Assembly (NCBI GenBank): GCA_037074705.1
Contig: CM073591.1
Coordinates: forward strand, 178,151,432-178,215,431
From: Zhengitettix transpicula
Lineage: Eukaryota > Arthropoda > Insecta > Orthoptera > Tetrigidae
DNA length: 64,000 nucleotides
Direction: 5' to 3'
Every line of letters starts with the position of its first letter. Positions within the stretch are counted from its first letter, which is position 1. Under the pieces are notes generated by a model. The model made no database searches. It saw only the letters and a program-made list of their open reading frames with translations, and had not been told where the DNA came from. The translations under genes were made by a program, and so were the position numbers. Below, in pieces: positions 10,835-22,894 of the stretch.

Positions 10835-12942
10835 ATTATTTTATTTATTTTCAGATAATTAACAATTTACAATCTGCTGAGAAGTTAAGTAAATATTATA
10901 CATGAGCGTTGGTTTGGATAGAAGACGCGTTCATTAACGCCTCTTCTGTTGCGGCTTGGATGTTGTTACCTAGAAGCGGCAGGGCAGGTCCAGAGTGTAA
11001 TGTCTTTTGAGCCTGCGGTTGTGTTCACTTCAGTCTAGTAGATTAGTTGCTAGTTGGTTGGGTGTAACTCAAGTGATTTTATGTATCTTTCACTGCTTTT
11101 CCCAATTACACTTTTCACTGAACTCACTTTGAGGTCACTATGTATGTCTGCATTCGTTATGTAATATGCTGCGTTGGTGATAGTTCAGTGCATTTTTGAC
11201 TGGAATCTTTCACTTATTTCGATGTTAGTGAATGATGCTGTTCCCCATAGCTGGATCCCATACGTCCAGGCAGGCTTAAAAATTGTCTTGTTTATTAGTA
11301 CTCTGTTGTCGATAGAAAGTTTTGATCTTCTACCCAGTAGCCAGAGGTGTGTGTTGAGATTTGTGTCTGGTTGATGTATTTTCTTCCATATGTGTCCTCC
11401 ATGTGACGCCCTTGTCGAGATGCATTCCCAGATATTTTGCCGAGTCAGACTGAGGCTGACCATTGAGCATTATTAGTGGGCATATTCCCCGTCGTTTGGT
11501 AAAAGTAACGTGTACCGATTTTGTTTCGTTTATTTTTATGCGCCATGTTTTTATCCAATCGTGGATGTTATTGAGGCTATTTTGTAGCTTCGTGGATGCA
11601 CTGACTGGATCATCTTCTGTGACTAATAGCGCAGTATCATCTGCATATGTAGCTATTGTAGCTCTTTCACAGGTTGGTAGGTCAGCTGTGTAGAATAGAT
11701 GCAAGATCGGCCCCTGGACGCTGCCTTGGGGCCCTCCAGAATTTATAGGGTTGAGGTTGGTTAGTGCATCTTCGTACTTTACTTGGAATTGTCTGCCATG
11801 CAAATAGGATTTTAATAAGAGGTAGAGGTTGTCCGGTAGCCACTTCTTTAGCTTATATAGTAACCCTTTATGCTAAACATTATCGAACGCTTGGCTGACG
11901 TCGATAAATACTGCACTACAGTACTTTTTTATCTCGAAGGATGCGTTAATAATGTCCACCACACGGTGAACCTGTTCTATAGTAGAGTGTGCAGCCCTGA
12001 ACACGAACTGGTGATCAGGGATGAGATGTTTGTCTTCTATGATACTGATTAGCCTTTCAAATAGTTCAGAGGTATTTGACCTCTATATGACCCGGCGAGG
12101 TTTGGTGGTTTACCGGGTTTGTGTATTAAGATGATTTTCGCGACTTTCCACTGTGCTGGAAAGTGTCCAGTTCTTAGTATAGCGTTAAATATAAATGTTA
12201 ATAACGTGATGCCATTTTTCGGTAGTTCTTTTAGTATACGACATGTAATGAGGTCGTATCCAGGGGATTTCTTTGCTGGTAGTTTGTGTATCGCTGTTTT
12301 GATATCCCTCATTTTGAAGATTTTAATAGGGAGCGAGAGTTGTAACGGGGCCTCAAGGTGGTGTTCTATTTCTTCTTCATCTGTACCAGGAGCTCCCGGT
12401 AGTGGTTCAAAGATTTCTTTGAGATGCTTGGCGAATACTTCAGCTTTGTCGAATCGTTTTTCGCCCATGATCCATCCACTTTGCGAAGTGGTGGTACTGG
12501 CTTCACAGGTTTCCCGAGTCTTATCGTGGCTTCCATAGCGAGTATTCGCTTTGTTCTGTTGCGGTTAATTCCTTCCAAGAGGGAAGGAGGAGTTCCTGAA
12601 GTCTTCTAGGAGTACTTTTAGTTCTCTGGAACAAGTATTATGTCGGTGTTTTTCCTCAGGATACCGTCCATTGTGCCACTCTCTTCTCAATCTTATTTCC
12701 TACATTATTTTATTATTAATTTCCATTGGATATTCTCGTTTGGTTGGCTGGGGTGTATGCAGCATTCTGCACTAGTGTCTGAAATTTTTCTACGGCTAGC
12801 TCGATGTCGTTTGCCGTTTTTAGCTCAACGTTAAGTGAAATGTTTTTGTCTAATATACCTCTGAAATTGTCCCAGTCCGTTCGTTGGTTGTATAGTTACG
12901 GGTGTCTGCTTCTGTTGATTATGTTTGTACTTATGGTTAGGT
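10835..12942 (-). pseudogene. Jockey-clade LINE ORF2 (reverse transcriptase) remnant
   Basis: Read on the minus strand, 12935-12650 encodes an endonuclease-RT linker (WDNFRGILDKNISLN, ELAVEKFQTLVQNAA). 12470-12050 encodes the RT start (AIHKLPAKKSPGYDLITCRI, then WKVAKIILIHKPGKPPN). 11800-11330 carries GGPQGSVQGPILHLFY, the catalytic ATYADDTALL and KYLGMHLDKGVTWRTH. The thumb region follows at 11463-11185 (AWTYGIQLWGTAS). At least two frameshifts break it. Runs of T and TTTATTTT at about 10835-10860 would be the 3' A-rich tail. Its 5' side is cut by the retroposon at 12943. Confidence 0.85.
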
Positions 12943-13436
12943 TTAGGAGAGATACGAAGGGACTACGTTTGGGGATGCCTTTTCCTCTCCGTTTTTGAAC
13001 TAAGATTCCCACAAGCCGAGGCACCTCGGCCTGTTCTGAGAGGTGTATGTTCCGGGGTCACAGACCTTGGGCATACGGTAAGAGTTGTCCGCTATTCCCA
13101 TTGGAATTGTCGGCCAGTTGCCTCCTAAACTGGTCGAGGCACGGAGAAGGGAATGCTGCGACCCCACAGCGAACCCCTCTCCCGCCATCGGAAGGGTGTG
13201 GGACAAGTACCAAATGCCCGACCTACCGGATGTAGGTTTTTCTAGGGTTTTCCCTGCATCACTTTTAGGCGAATTGCCGGGTAGTATCCTTAAACCATAG
13301 CCCGGGGGCCCTAGTTAACCCTTGGCAACCTTCCTCTACCCTTCCTTATCCCACATTTCAAATCATTTCCTATGCTATTAAAGGGGAGTTGCCACAACGT
13401 GGATTACCCTCATGTAGCCTGTTACCCTAAAAAAAA
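12943..13436 (+). mobile_element. GC-rich retroposon, copy 5 (5'-truncated)
   Basis: Starts TTAGGAGAGATACGAAGG and ends GTAGCCTGTTACCCTAAAAA. It abuts the Jockey remnant on the left. No target duplication is evident. Confidence 0.8.
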
Positions 13437-13849
13437 CTTTTGGAAGGAATTGAAATAAGGAAAGGGTCGGGAGAGGCTGAAGAATTGGAAGCCCTGTGAA
13501 CCAGCACGAGGAATTGTGAAAGTGCCTAGCCAATGTCGGAGACCGGTGATACATTGCAGACCATCCGTTTCATAACAGAGTAAGGATCCCAATTTTTTTT
13601 TGTAAATTGCTTTCGTTCCTAATCATTTAAACAGACAACGAAAATCTCTGTTTTTGAATAAATACTGAAGCCGCCCACTTTACACTGTGGAAAAGACTTG
13701 TTAAATTTTATGCCGGAGCAATTTTATGTGAAATTTTTGCAGACTATATCTGCTGGCGCCCAAACCATTTTTGTATATTTGTAGTAATGATTTTATTTTT
13801 ATTTTTGTGCAGTATAAGTCAAAATCATTTCAATATATATTAGTAAGAC
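13437..13849. other. Intergenic, nothing recognised
   Basis: No supportable gene or repeat signal. Confidence 0.45.
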
Positions 13850-14170
13850 TTAGTGGGGCAAGGTAAGAACAAGGTTGGGAAATACAGATTTAATATGAAG
13901 CATTTCTGATATAATTCCGGAATGCAACCTGGTGTCAACGTCTAAAATCTTAGCATTTTGCCAATAAAATGAATGTTTCGAGTTGATGATATGTCTGGAG
14001 ACTAAAGATCGTTTATCGTTGGGAAGTTTGACAATAGACATGTTCCTTGATACGGATATTAAGAGGGTACGTTTTGTTTGCCCTATGTAGCACGAATTAC
14101 AATTAGAGCAAGATATTTTGTAAACACATACAATGTTTGCTACAGGAGTCGAGTGGGTCGTTGTGGTTTT
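13850..14170 (-). pseudogene. Penelope-like element GIY-YIG endonuclease fragment
   Basis: On the minus strand the frame reads VCVYKISCSNCNSCYIGQTK, the start of a GIY-YIG nuclease domain as found at the C-terminus of Penelope-like retroelements (YKIxCxxCxxxYIGQTxRxL). After a break it continues SRHIINSKHSFYWQNAKILD, which matches the conserved HxxxxxHxFxWxxxxIL region. The RT domain is absent. Confidence 0.7.
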
Positions 14171-15934
14171 TCAAGAAGGAAAGAGTAATAGTAGATTTGT
14201 GAATGATAGATATTAGATATTCTTTAATAATTTGGGCGAATTATTGGTGTATAAATTTATAATAAAGAATTACCAGAATCCATTTGGATTGATAAATCTG
14301 TTTCTCATAAATCCACTGCAGGTATAACCATTTATTGTTTCTGTACAGCATTCACTCGAACGCTCAGTCATGAAACAATAAAATCTCATTTCATGATAGC
14401 TTTCATCGAATGCACTCCTGCACTGGGTCGGCTTTTAAGACAGCAAGAAACTGTATCGTAAAATAATTTAATCATGTTACCATGAAGATGTGATAACAGG
14501 AATAGGTAGCACCTCAGTCTATGGAAGTAGTCGCTCATGTTGACTATCTGCCAATATATCGTGTAATTAAAAAGCCCAGAAAATCAAACATAATGAGGCA
14601 ATAATCATTCACAATCAAGATCAGGATATAAATAGTATGCAAAGTGAGCGGGGAGAATACTGTCAACGAGTCAGGTGTCCCTCACCTTGGGCATTGTATT
14701 ACAGATGAAAATTGAACTCTAAATTTCTTTGAAGAATTTCTTTACATCTAGATGTTAACATCCATGATTGCACATGTATATCACAAACAACACATGCTCA
14801 GTTCTACATTTTCACACACAAAAAAGAACTTTTGCCTTCCCCGATTCTAAATTTAGGTCAAAGTCTTAAAGTATAAAATTAGTGGTGAACGCTTTTTGTG
14901 GGATGCTAAATCCGTTGCTCATACGCAGCAATAAATTCCGCTGCAGATATTTATAATGACGCAGTTTCAGAGCCACAACTGTCACTATTCCGACGAGAAC
15001 CGCTGTTAAGTACAAAACGTGAGTTCAGTTCGTTAGCCTCATTAACGTGAAAAATAAACATCAACGCAGTTTGAATAGCTACGTGAACCCTTTAGATCAG
15101 TAGTGGCGAACCTCTGGTGGCACGTAATGTTTCTGGCACGTTATCAATTTTCAAATTGTATCCTCATTTGACAACAAAAATTGTAAGATTTAAAAAATTA
15201 AGGCGCCATATATTTTCACGTACACATTAATTGTTGCATGTTAGATAAGGTTTTGCAGTTTATATGATATTGACTCGTTCTCCTCATATTTATTGCATTG
15301 AGAATTAGTTACTAAATTATAAACCGAAAATGTACTTACTTTTTTGTCTCTATTTGGCTTATTTACATATTTCTAAAATGTTATTGTATGCCATTCAAAA
15401 TCACATTTTTTTCGAAACTGCCATAAGAATAATAAAAGGAAAAGTACCCTCTTTTTACTTTCTGATAGAAGACAAATCAACGAAAAATAGATTTTCAAGA
15501 GGAAAAATTCCATCAACAGGTCAACAAAGTAAGTTTCTTAAGTTAAAATGAAAAAAAAATATTTATTACATAGATTGGTGGTTATTAATATATATATATA
15601 TATATATATACATACATATATCCATTCTATGAGGGGTTTTTTTTCAAAAAAATTGGTTTTTGGTATGTAATATTTCAATATTTCCTAATTTGCTGTCTGC
15701 ATTTTTTCCTTTAAATGTTCAGAGAAAGTTGATGTGAGTTTTTATGTTATTTTTATGATAATACGAATACATTCAATTTTCGACTGTCATTCAAGTTTGT
15801 CCTATGTAACATTTATTGCAATTCAATCAACTTAATTTATAAACAAAATTATTACGAGAAATACGATAATTACTCAAAAATCATCAGAAAATCCATATAG
15901 CAGGCGTTCCTGAATCATGGAAGAAGTCTGTGTA
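14171..15934. other. Intergenic, nothing recognised apart from a microsatellite
   Basis: AT-rich. The open frame near 15330-15551 has low-complexity hydrophobic content and no recognisable domain. Confidence 0.45.
15587..15630. repeat. (AT)n microsatellite
   Basis: A run of alternating T and A with a few CATA units. Confidence 0.9.
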
Positions 15935-16251
15935 GACAGGCTGTATATAGGGTAATCTACATTGTGGCCACTCCCCTCTTACAGCATAGGAAAGGGACTG
16001 AAATGGAGGATGCGGAAAGGTAGAGCAAGGTAACCGAGGGTTAACTAGGGCCCCTGGACTGTAGTTTTATGGGTTCTACCCGACAATTCGCCTAAACGTG
16101 ATGCAGGGAAACCCCTATAAAAAACTGTATCAGGTAGGCCGGGCATTTGATACTTGCCCCACGTCCTTCCTTATACGGGAGAGGGAATTTCTGTGGGGTC
16201 CCAGCATTCTCTTATCCGTGTCTCGACCATACCAGCTTAGGAGGCAGCTCC
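15935..16251 (-). mobile_element. GC-rich retroposon, copy 6 (diverged 3' part)
   Basis: Reverse-orientation homology from the 3' end (ACAGGCTGTATATAGGGTAA, diverged) to the GAGGCAGCT block. The tail and the 5' half are missing. It is the most diverged copy in the window. Confidence 0.7.
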
Positions 16252-16258
16252 AATTTTT

Positions 16259-17600
16259 CCCCACGTTGATGAAGCCATTTATGTAATAAACAATAGATTA
16301 ACTTTGATTGACAATTAAAAGAGAACGAAATCTGACTTTATCCTTTAATTAGCGTTTACAATATTATTCAAAATTATGTTACATACACACCGTCGGTCTG
16401 GTACCAGAACAATCAATTTTACCTCGTTCGGACACAATTAAATACACAAAATCAAAATATGCCCCAAGTTGGCAGCCAAAAATGTTATATATAAGAATAA
16501 AAGTTTTTATAAACACAATTAAATAAACAAAATCAAAATATGCCACACGCTGATGCGTAAAAAATGTAGTATTCACAAATGATAATTAAACAATTAATTA
16601 TTTGCCCCACGTTGAGGACGCCAAAAATGTTGTATTAAAAATGAAAATACAATTAAATACAACAGTTATCCCACGTTGAATGCATAAATTTAACTACTTT
16701 AACTTTAAATGAAAGGATGTTAATAAATAAAATTTTAGTTAACTAAACAAACACATTAATTTATTATATGCAAAAAGAATTCAAGCTACAAAATAGATAT
16801 TTATTGAATTTAACAATATTTATTACGTACAATCCAAAATTTTTACTCTTTCTCTCCGGGTCTTTATCTGGGTCTTTAAATATAGAAAGGTATTACTCTG
16901 TTTAAACAATCAAATCACTGTAAAGTTATGTCAATACCCAAATATTTACGATATTCAAAAATCCGAAATTTGACGGTTTTATCGTTAACTCAAGGTTTAC
17001 AATTATAATTTATTTAATTTGACTTACTGTCTCTCTCTGGTACCAGGACAATCCATTTTTACCTCGTTCGGACACTTTTACACACTTTAATTTTTAATAT
17101 CAGGCCTTGGTTTTCACTGATTCTACACTTCACTTTAGAATTTGGCAAGTTTAGCTGTATTTCGTTGACTGCTCCGCTCCACAATAATTTACCAATGTTC
17201 TCCTGGATTAATTTCTCCACGAAGATTTTGTAAAGTACTATTCTGACGAAAACTGCTCTTACTTTCCAATATTTACGCTGCAATACTTCCGTGAATGTTT
17301 TCTTTGTATTAATTCACAACTTTAACTAGTTATACATTAACGATGTCTAGTCTCTGCTCAAGTTTTATTACTTGTTCTGCTCCTCGTAATGTTTCTCCGC
17401 CAACTAACTATCATAGTGCTCTCGAGTTTGAACGCGCATTTCCATTTCGGCTTTTTCTCAAAGCAACAGAGCTCAGCGCTATTGTTGCTCTGCTCGCCTT
17501 ACCGCTATAATGGATTTATCAAACAATTCAAATTTTATGCCCAAACAATTAATGGCCTAATTAACTATTGCTACAATATATAGGACTATAATAATGTCTT
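16259..17600 (-). mobile_element. LTR retrotransposon remnant with repeated primer-site-like units
   Basis: On the minus strand, motifs of the type AACATTTTTGGC followed by CAACGTGGGGCA resemble an LTR end plus primer binding site. They occur at about 16259, 16462, 16605 and 16669, with a degenerate one at 16541. The segment CTGGTACCAG, then TTTTACCTCGTTCGGACAC, occurs at both 16396-16432 and 17038-17074. No gag or pol frame is visible. I read this as a decayed LTR with internal duplications; the exact borders are uncertain. Confidence 0.4.
16432..16690. repeat. Tandem repeat of about 70-80 bp
   Basis: About four diverged units, each with ACAATTAAATA, then (in part) CAAAATCAAAATATG, then CCCCACGTTG and GCCAAAAATGTT. 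Unit starts are near 16432, 16513, 16583 and 16651. Confidence 0.6.
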
Positions 17601-17879
17601 CAGTCTCGTTGTCAGCATATTGAAGCCCTGAAAACTATGAAAGCCTATGCTGCAATACTAAATTATTTATTTATATTGTAATAATTAAAAATATAATAAT
17701 ATAATAAATGGATGGGCACTTTTAAATGAATTATTATTATAACTTTAATGAACAAACAAAATTTATTATCAATTTTAAAACACAAAATATTTGGGATCTC
17801 AGGGTCTTAAACTGGGTTTGATAAATGGCTGAATTTATACAATCAAAATTACATTTACCTTTTATGGAAGTTAATGTGT

Positions 17880-18640
17880 CTGAAACATAGACGAAATTTG
17901 TTGTAGAAGAAATAATACTACAGATTGAATTTAAACAGTTTTAAATTTATCAAGAATTAACGATCTAATTTTATCGATATTTAAATAATTAAAGAACGAT
18001 CTGACTTTTATCTTTTAAAAGTGGTTTACAAATGATTTCTCTACTTACGGCCGCCCAGGTCTCATTTTAGGTTTTTCGTGCACAAAATTTGGGGATATCA
18101 CTGATTCTAGTACTCACAGACTCTAAATGTCAACAAATTCTAATTGGCGTAGTTTGTTAGTTGGTCTAACACAAATTGGTAGGTTCTCGATGCTTTACTC
18201 CAACCTGGATTTGCAGATCTCGTAACTTTAGTTGAAAAGGTCCTTCATTGGTTTGTCTATGGCCAGCATAATGAATTTTCGCTCGACCACCGAATACAAC
18301 ATTAGTTGCACTCTCTCCTTCCCGACTGAAGATTGCTTTACTTTTCAATATTTAAGAGCATGTTTGTAACTGCTATCAAACTATTCTATTTGCGGTCCGC
18401 TGCCCGACTGCAAAACTTTTTATAATATGAAAAGTTTTGGTCTTTACACATCGCTGTTCTATGCCCGACTGCAAAACTTCGTCTCTTAGATTTTGAGCGC
18501 GTAAACTCTCTCAACTGCCCAACAATGTTTTCTTTGCTTCGCCGGATTGTCGCGGCGTCCGCTCTATATCCACTAATAATGAGTCCTCTACAATCCAACT
18601 TTCCAATTAGAACAATGTCTTAATTACCAATTACTACAAT
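17880..18640 (-). mobile_element. Second LTR-like remnant related to 16.3-17.6 kb
   Basis: GAACGATCTGACTTTTATC and then GTTTACAAATGATTTC near 17994-18035 parallels 16325-16370. The ACAATATATA end near 18640 parallels the one near 17575. This suggests a second, diverged copy of the same LTR. No coding region survives. Confidence 0.3.
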
Positions 18641-18739
18641 ATATATAGTACAATCAAAGAAGAGTAGACAGATCAAAAGTTTTTATGCTGTAAAAATCAC
18701 TGTATGACAATGTACAGCAATTCACTGGCCTTAAGAAGA

Positions 18740-19520
18740 TTGAACAAGGCGTATTTGTTAACCTGAACTGCTTGATGTGCATATTCATTCTGTCGATGAT
18801 GTACTAATTGCAAGGTCTGATACTATCCAAATGTTTAAAATGAGTTCAATATAACCATTGATGAAAGTTCAAGTAAGTATTTAGGAATAAATCTCTTATT
18901 TGTTTAAATTATTAACTTCAGGCGACCTCCTAACGAAGATGAAATTTGCAGAGGGAGTTTCTAACGGAGACAATAAAACACGTGTATTCTCTTTACCTCA
19001 TAGACGCAATACTATCAAACTCAGAGGTGTATTTGATCAAACATTTATTACAAAAATATAATAACATCAAATAATACGAAGCAATACATCAAATACAAGT
19101 TATGTCGATTATGTTACATCGAAAAAATTTTGAAATTTCTGACCAGAAGCTGAATTGGTCTAGGGAGATTATGCAAGTTGGATTGTTGAAAAATATTGAA
19201 TGAGGGACTCAAACCCTGTTTTGTCACCTCTTATTCTGGGAAATCTCCATGTTCCAGAATCCGAGAGGAGGGAAATGACGTTATCCTACGGAGAAGCAGT
19301 GGAAAGTATTTTATATCTGTCAACCATAACGAGACCTGACTTAGCTGTTGGAGTGTGTGGACGTCATGTGGAAAAACCCACACTTGCAGACGCGCTGAAC
19401 CTGAAAAGAGCTTCGAGATACATAAATGGGACTAAAACACAGGAATACCATATTTCTTGTGCGACAAAAGTTCGGAGAACGCCGTTGTTGATTGTTCCGA
19501 GGGTTGGCTAGACGATCGCC
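18740..19520 (+). pseudogene. Copia-type RT/RNase H fragment
   Basis: Near 18770-18830 the plus strand reads LDVHIHSVDDVLIARSDTIQ, with the Copia RT catalytic pattern VDDxLI. At 19268-19430 it reads SYGEAVESILYLSTITRPDL, then VGVCGRHVEKPT and LKRASRYINGTK, matching the Copia YxxxxGSLxYLxxxTRPDI region before RNase H. Frameshifts and stops lie between the pieces, and gag and integrase are absent. Confidence 0.75.
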
Positions 19521-19699
19521 ATACAGTACGAGATGACGTCACACTGATACAGAGATCAGACAAATTGGATTCAACATTTCAAAAAGCATCTTGCACAAAA
19601 TATTCTTACAGTTCGGACGAGATTTTTCTCCTAAAGACAGGCAATCGTTGCAATGTATCCGAAATCATATCTCTTTTTTATATTCTTTAGATATAATTT

Positions 19700-21890
19700 T
19701 AGCAACACTATAGATGACTATATACTCGCCATAGATCATTCTGGGGAAAGCAGTCATCACACTTTTATTATCAACACGTCTGAGCAAAATTGCTGTTAAG
19801 TTACTGTCGTTGAGTTCTTTTCCAAATCTATTAATGTAATTATTAGAGCTAACTAATGTTGTGTAACATTATGTACTTTACAACTTCTGGAGAATACCGT
19901 TTGTGCTCTTATCGACTGAATCTTTTTTGTTTTATTGGCTGACCATATGCTATTATGGGTGATACTTTGGGTCGTGGGCTCAGTTTACCTGTATTTTTTT
20001 AAATTATCTTATATGCTTTTCTAGTGATGTAGGTTTACTCATTGTTAATTAAAAATCTTGGGCAAGAATTGTATGACTATTTTATTTAAAAGTTTCTAGG
20101 CCTTTACACATACCAAATTAAAGATAACACTATTCGATCTAGTCTAGATTTTTCAATTTGTAGTACTTCAGTATTATTCTTGAAAACAAATCAGTTAATG
20201 ATCCAATGGTAGTATTTTCATGAGGACTAACATAATTTGCAGGTACAAAGCAACCTACTGTAGTGTGGTGCTACCTGGCATGAGATGCAGAACCTCCCAA
20301 AGAAGTTTGTTTGCTGACAGACATGCATAGCAACACCAGCCCTCAATTTAAGGAAAGTCATTAACTCGCTTTCTTTCCTATTCATGTCAATTTTGCATGT
20401 ACTTTATATTGATAGGAAAGAGGGTGAGAAATTAGATGGCTTACCTGATACTGAGTACTGGTATCATCATTTCATCCAGGAAACATTCAATTTCCATTGG
20501 TACTATCCTCCATCTTCCTGAGATAATAATGCACTTTGGAGCAGTCTAAAGCACACTTTATAACATACATTAAAAATGTGTGGTGCAGTGCCAGTTTTAA
20601 AGTTCAGTTTTATTCATATCAATTGTATATGGAAGATTAAGTGATGATGTTTCATGCAAACATGACTTGATTATTTATTAAAATAAATAGCTAAATTTAA
20701 TTACAATTTTTTTAAATTTTGTTAGCATTTAATTACTCTTTAAAATGGGTGAGCTACTTTCAAACTCAATGGAATTTATTTAAACAAGGACTTTCATGGT
20801 AATAATAACTAAACTTTGATCGCGGATTTTAAGCACACTGAACAAAGACACCAGTCAGGGACGAGATGCGCGAATTGCTGTACATCACCCTTCGGCTTTT
20901 ATAACAGCATCAACCAGGAAATCTGTTGTAGATCGTGGACCGGCAGACATTGTCCTTCTATCATCAGGATATCAATTTGCTGGAACCAGCTGCTCACTGA
21001 TGTAATCGAGTTCCATATATTTTTCAATTTTACGACTAGTTGCATCTGCGTAATCACTCCTTCATAATTAAATACTTATGAATAATCAGCAACCTCGTAA
21101 GTAATATCAAAATGGTAATGGCAAGTAACGTTAACTATACTGAACAACTGATCAACATTCTATGTCCTGTAACTCCTCCTAAATGTAAGGAACGGAGTAT
21201 AACGAGAGGTGTCTTTTTTGGGAGAGAAATCTTAGTGGCCTCTATTTATCTCTGTATGTCCTGGCTTTCATTTCAAGTGCTTTAATGTCAGAACATGGAT
21301 AATTAGTTTGGGTGTTGAATACAAACAACCAGGAAACCTGAAGGGCACAGCTAAACTGAAACATATCTGTTATCTATGCTCGTTGGAAAACTGCGTGCGT
21401 TTTAGTTGATTTATTACTTTGGAGTAGCGGTGTTTTCATTAAGACGGTTGAGACGTTTCGTGCCTAACAATCGCATACTTGTATCACATTGTTCTGTAAT
21501 TCTACTACAGATACATAGATTTATTCTCCATTAGCCCTATTATGAGAAAATAGGATTCGTCACAAATGTTACATAAGTACATAGATAATAAATATGTTTC
21601 TAAATACAATAGACAAATTACATATAACATGAATGAATATTAATAGTAATAATTAATAAGTTTCACAAAAAAGTTCAAATCAATAAGGCACTGTTGACAT
21701 TTATACAGACTTTCTTTAAGATACACGCACACGACACTTATCACTTACTGGTATTCATCTTATGTCGCTAGGTTGGAGCAATATAGTCATAAATATTTAC
21801 TAAAATAGAATGCAGAGGCAGAAAAACAAAACCAAAAGGGTATAACTCGTCACACTATTTAAATATTTGTTACACGTTCGGCAATTTTGT
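19700..21890. other. Intergenic, nothing recognised
   Basis: AT-rich with short unsupported frames, including one at 20816-21067 without a recognisable domain. Confidence 0.45.
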
Positions 21891-21902
21891 GGACAAGGCA
21901 GT

Positions 21903-22157
21903 TCAGCGAATGTGAGACCGATTCAAAAACTTGTGTACGTAATAAGTTCCATTTACAAGTAAAGATTTACATTCCTTGACGATTGTGTTATAGTTGTTGA
22001 TGTTCTTTACATGTTCAGGAAGGCTTTTAAATAGTGCGATACCGGAATAATGAACGCTAGACGCGTAGAGACTGAGGCTGTGCTTGTCAGACCTGAGAAC
22101 TGAACGGTTTCTTGTGCCGTAGCCATGATTGTTACCATTACTTGCAAGAAGGTTCAT
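21903..22157 (-). pseudogene. Non-LTR retrotransposon C-terminal tail
   Basis: The minus-strand frame contains HGYGTRNRSVLRSDKHSL and then YSGIALFKSLPEHVKNINNY. This resembles the common tail downstream of RT in several LINE clades (YxTRxKxxL ... GxxLFNxLPxxIK). The clade is not resolved. Confidence 0.6.
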
Positions 22158-22294
22158 GTTGCGTTTACAATAACTAGTGTTTTAAACGGTCGTGTGTGAT
22201 TCAATACATAACGCTCCTCAGAAATCAAAAGAACACAACACCAAAATGAATTTCTCGCGACGAGGACGGTATTTCTGAGGGAGTAACTAACTTC

Positions 22295-22720
22295 CGAAGC
22301 TTGTACCCGTTGTTTAAAAGCCGCGGTCTTAGCCTAAAAACTAAGTTCATGCTTTACAAGACTATGGTACGTCCTGTACTTATGTACGGTAGCGAGGTCT
22401 GGGGAGTGGCAGCCAAATCCTACATTGATCAGGCTCAGGCAGTGCAAAATAGGTGCATAAAAATTATTACTAGGGCACCTAGATATACCAGGATGTTAGA
22501 TATTCACAATATGTTAGGTTTAGATATGATTAGTAATTACTTAGCAATTAAGAATAAAACATTTTATGATAAGGCAAAAATTTCAAAATTCGATAACATC
22601 AAAATAATTTCGACTAGTGATAGTAATCTTAGAGATAGAAGCACTAGGTTTTAGGTTAGGATTAGCAACAACACTAGGGTTTAGGTTAAATTAGGATTTA
22701 GTTTAGGGCACGCCTGGGCC
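22295..22720 (+). pseudogene. Jockey-like LINE RT thumb and tail fragment
   Basis: The plus-strand frame at 22301-22654 contains LKTKFMLYKTMVRPVLMYGS, then EVWGVA and VQNRCIKIITRAPRYTR, typical of the end of Jockey-clade ORF2 (YKxxIRPxxxYGxxxWG ... QNKxLRxIxxAPxY). The sequence that follows (22645-22705) is rich in TTAGG-like and TTTAGGTT-like steps. Confidence 0.75.
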
Positions 22721-22894
22721 TGATCAATACAACTAGGCAAGTCATTTAAAAATTTTGAACATCAAGCAAAGGCAAGAGCTATGCTCGGTACTTGAGTATA
22801 GTACAGCCCTCGTGGCCACCACAAAGTAACCAGGGTCCTAAGGTGCAACTTTTATGACTGACATTATGAGGTTATGAAAGTATAATTCATTACA

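Noticed and set aside
20816..21067. Open frame with several Cys residues
   Set aside because: No recognisable domain, and upstream and downstream are stop-rich.
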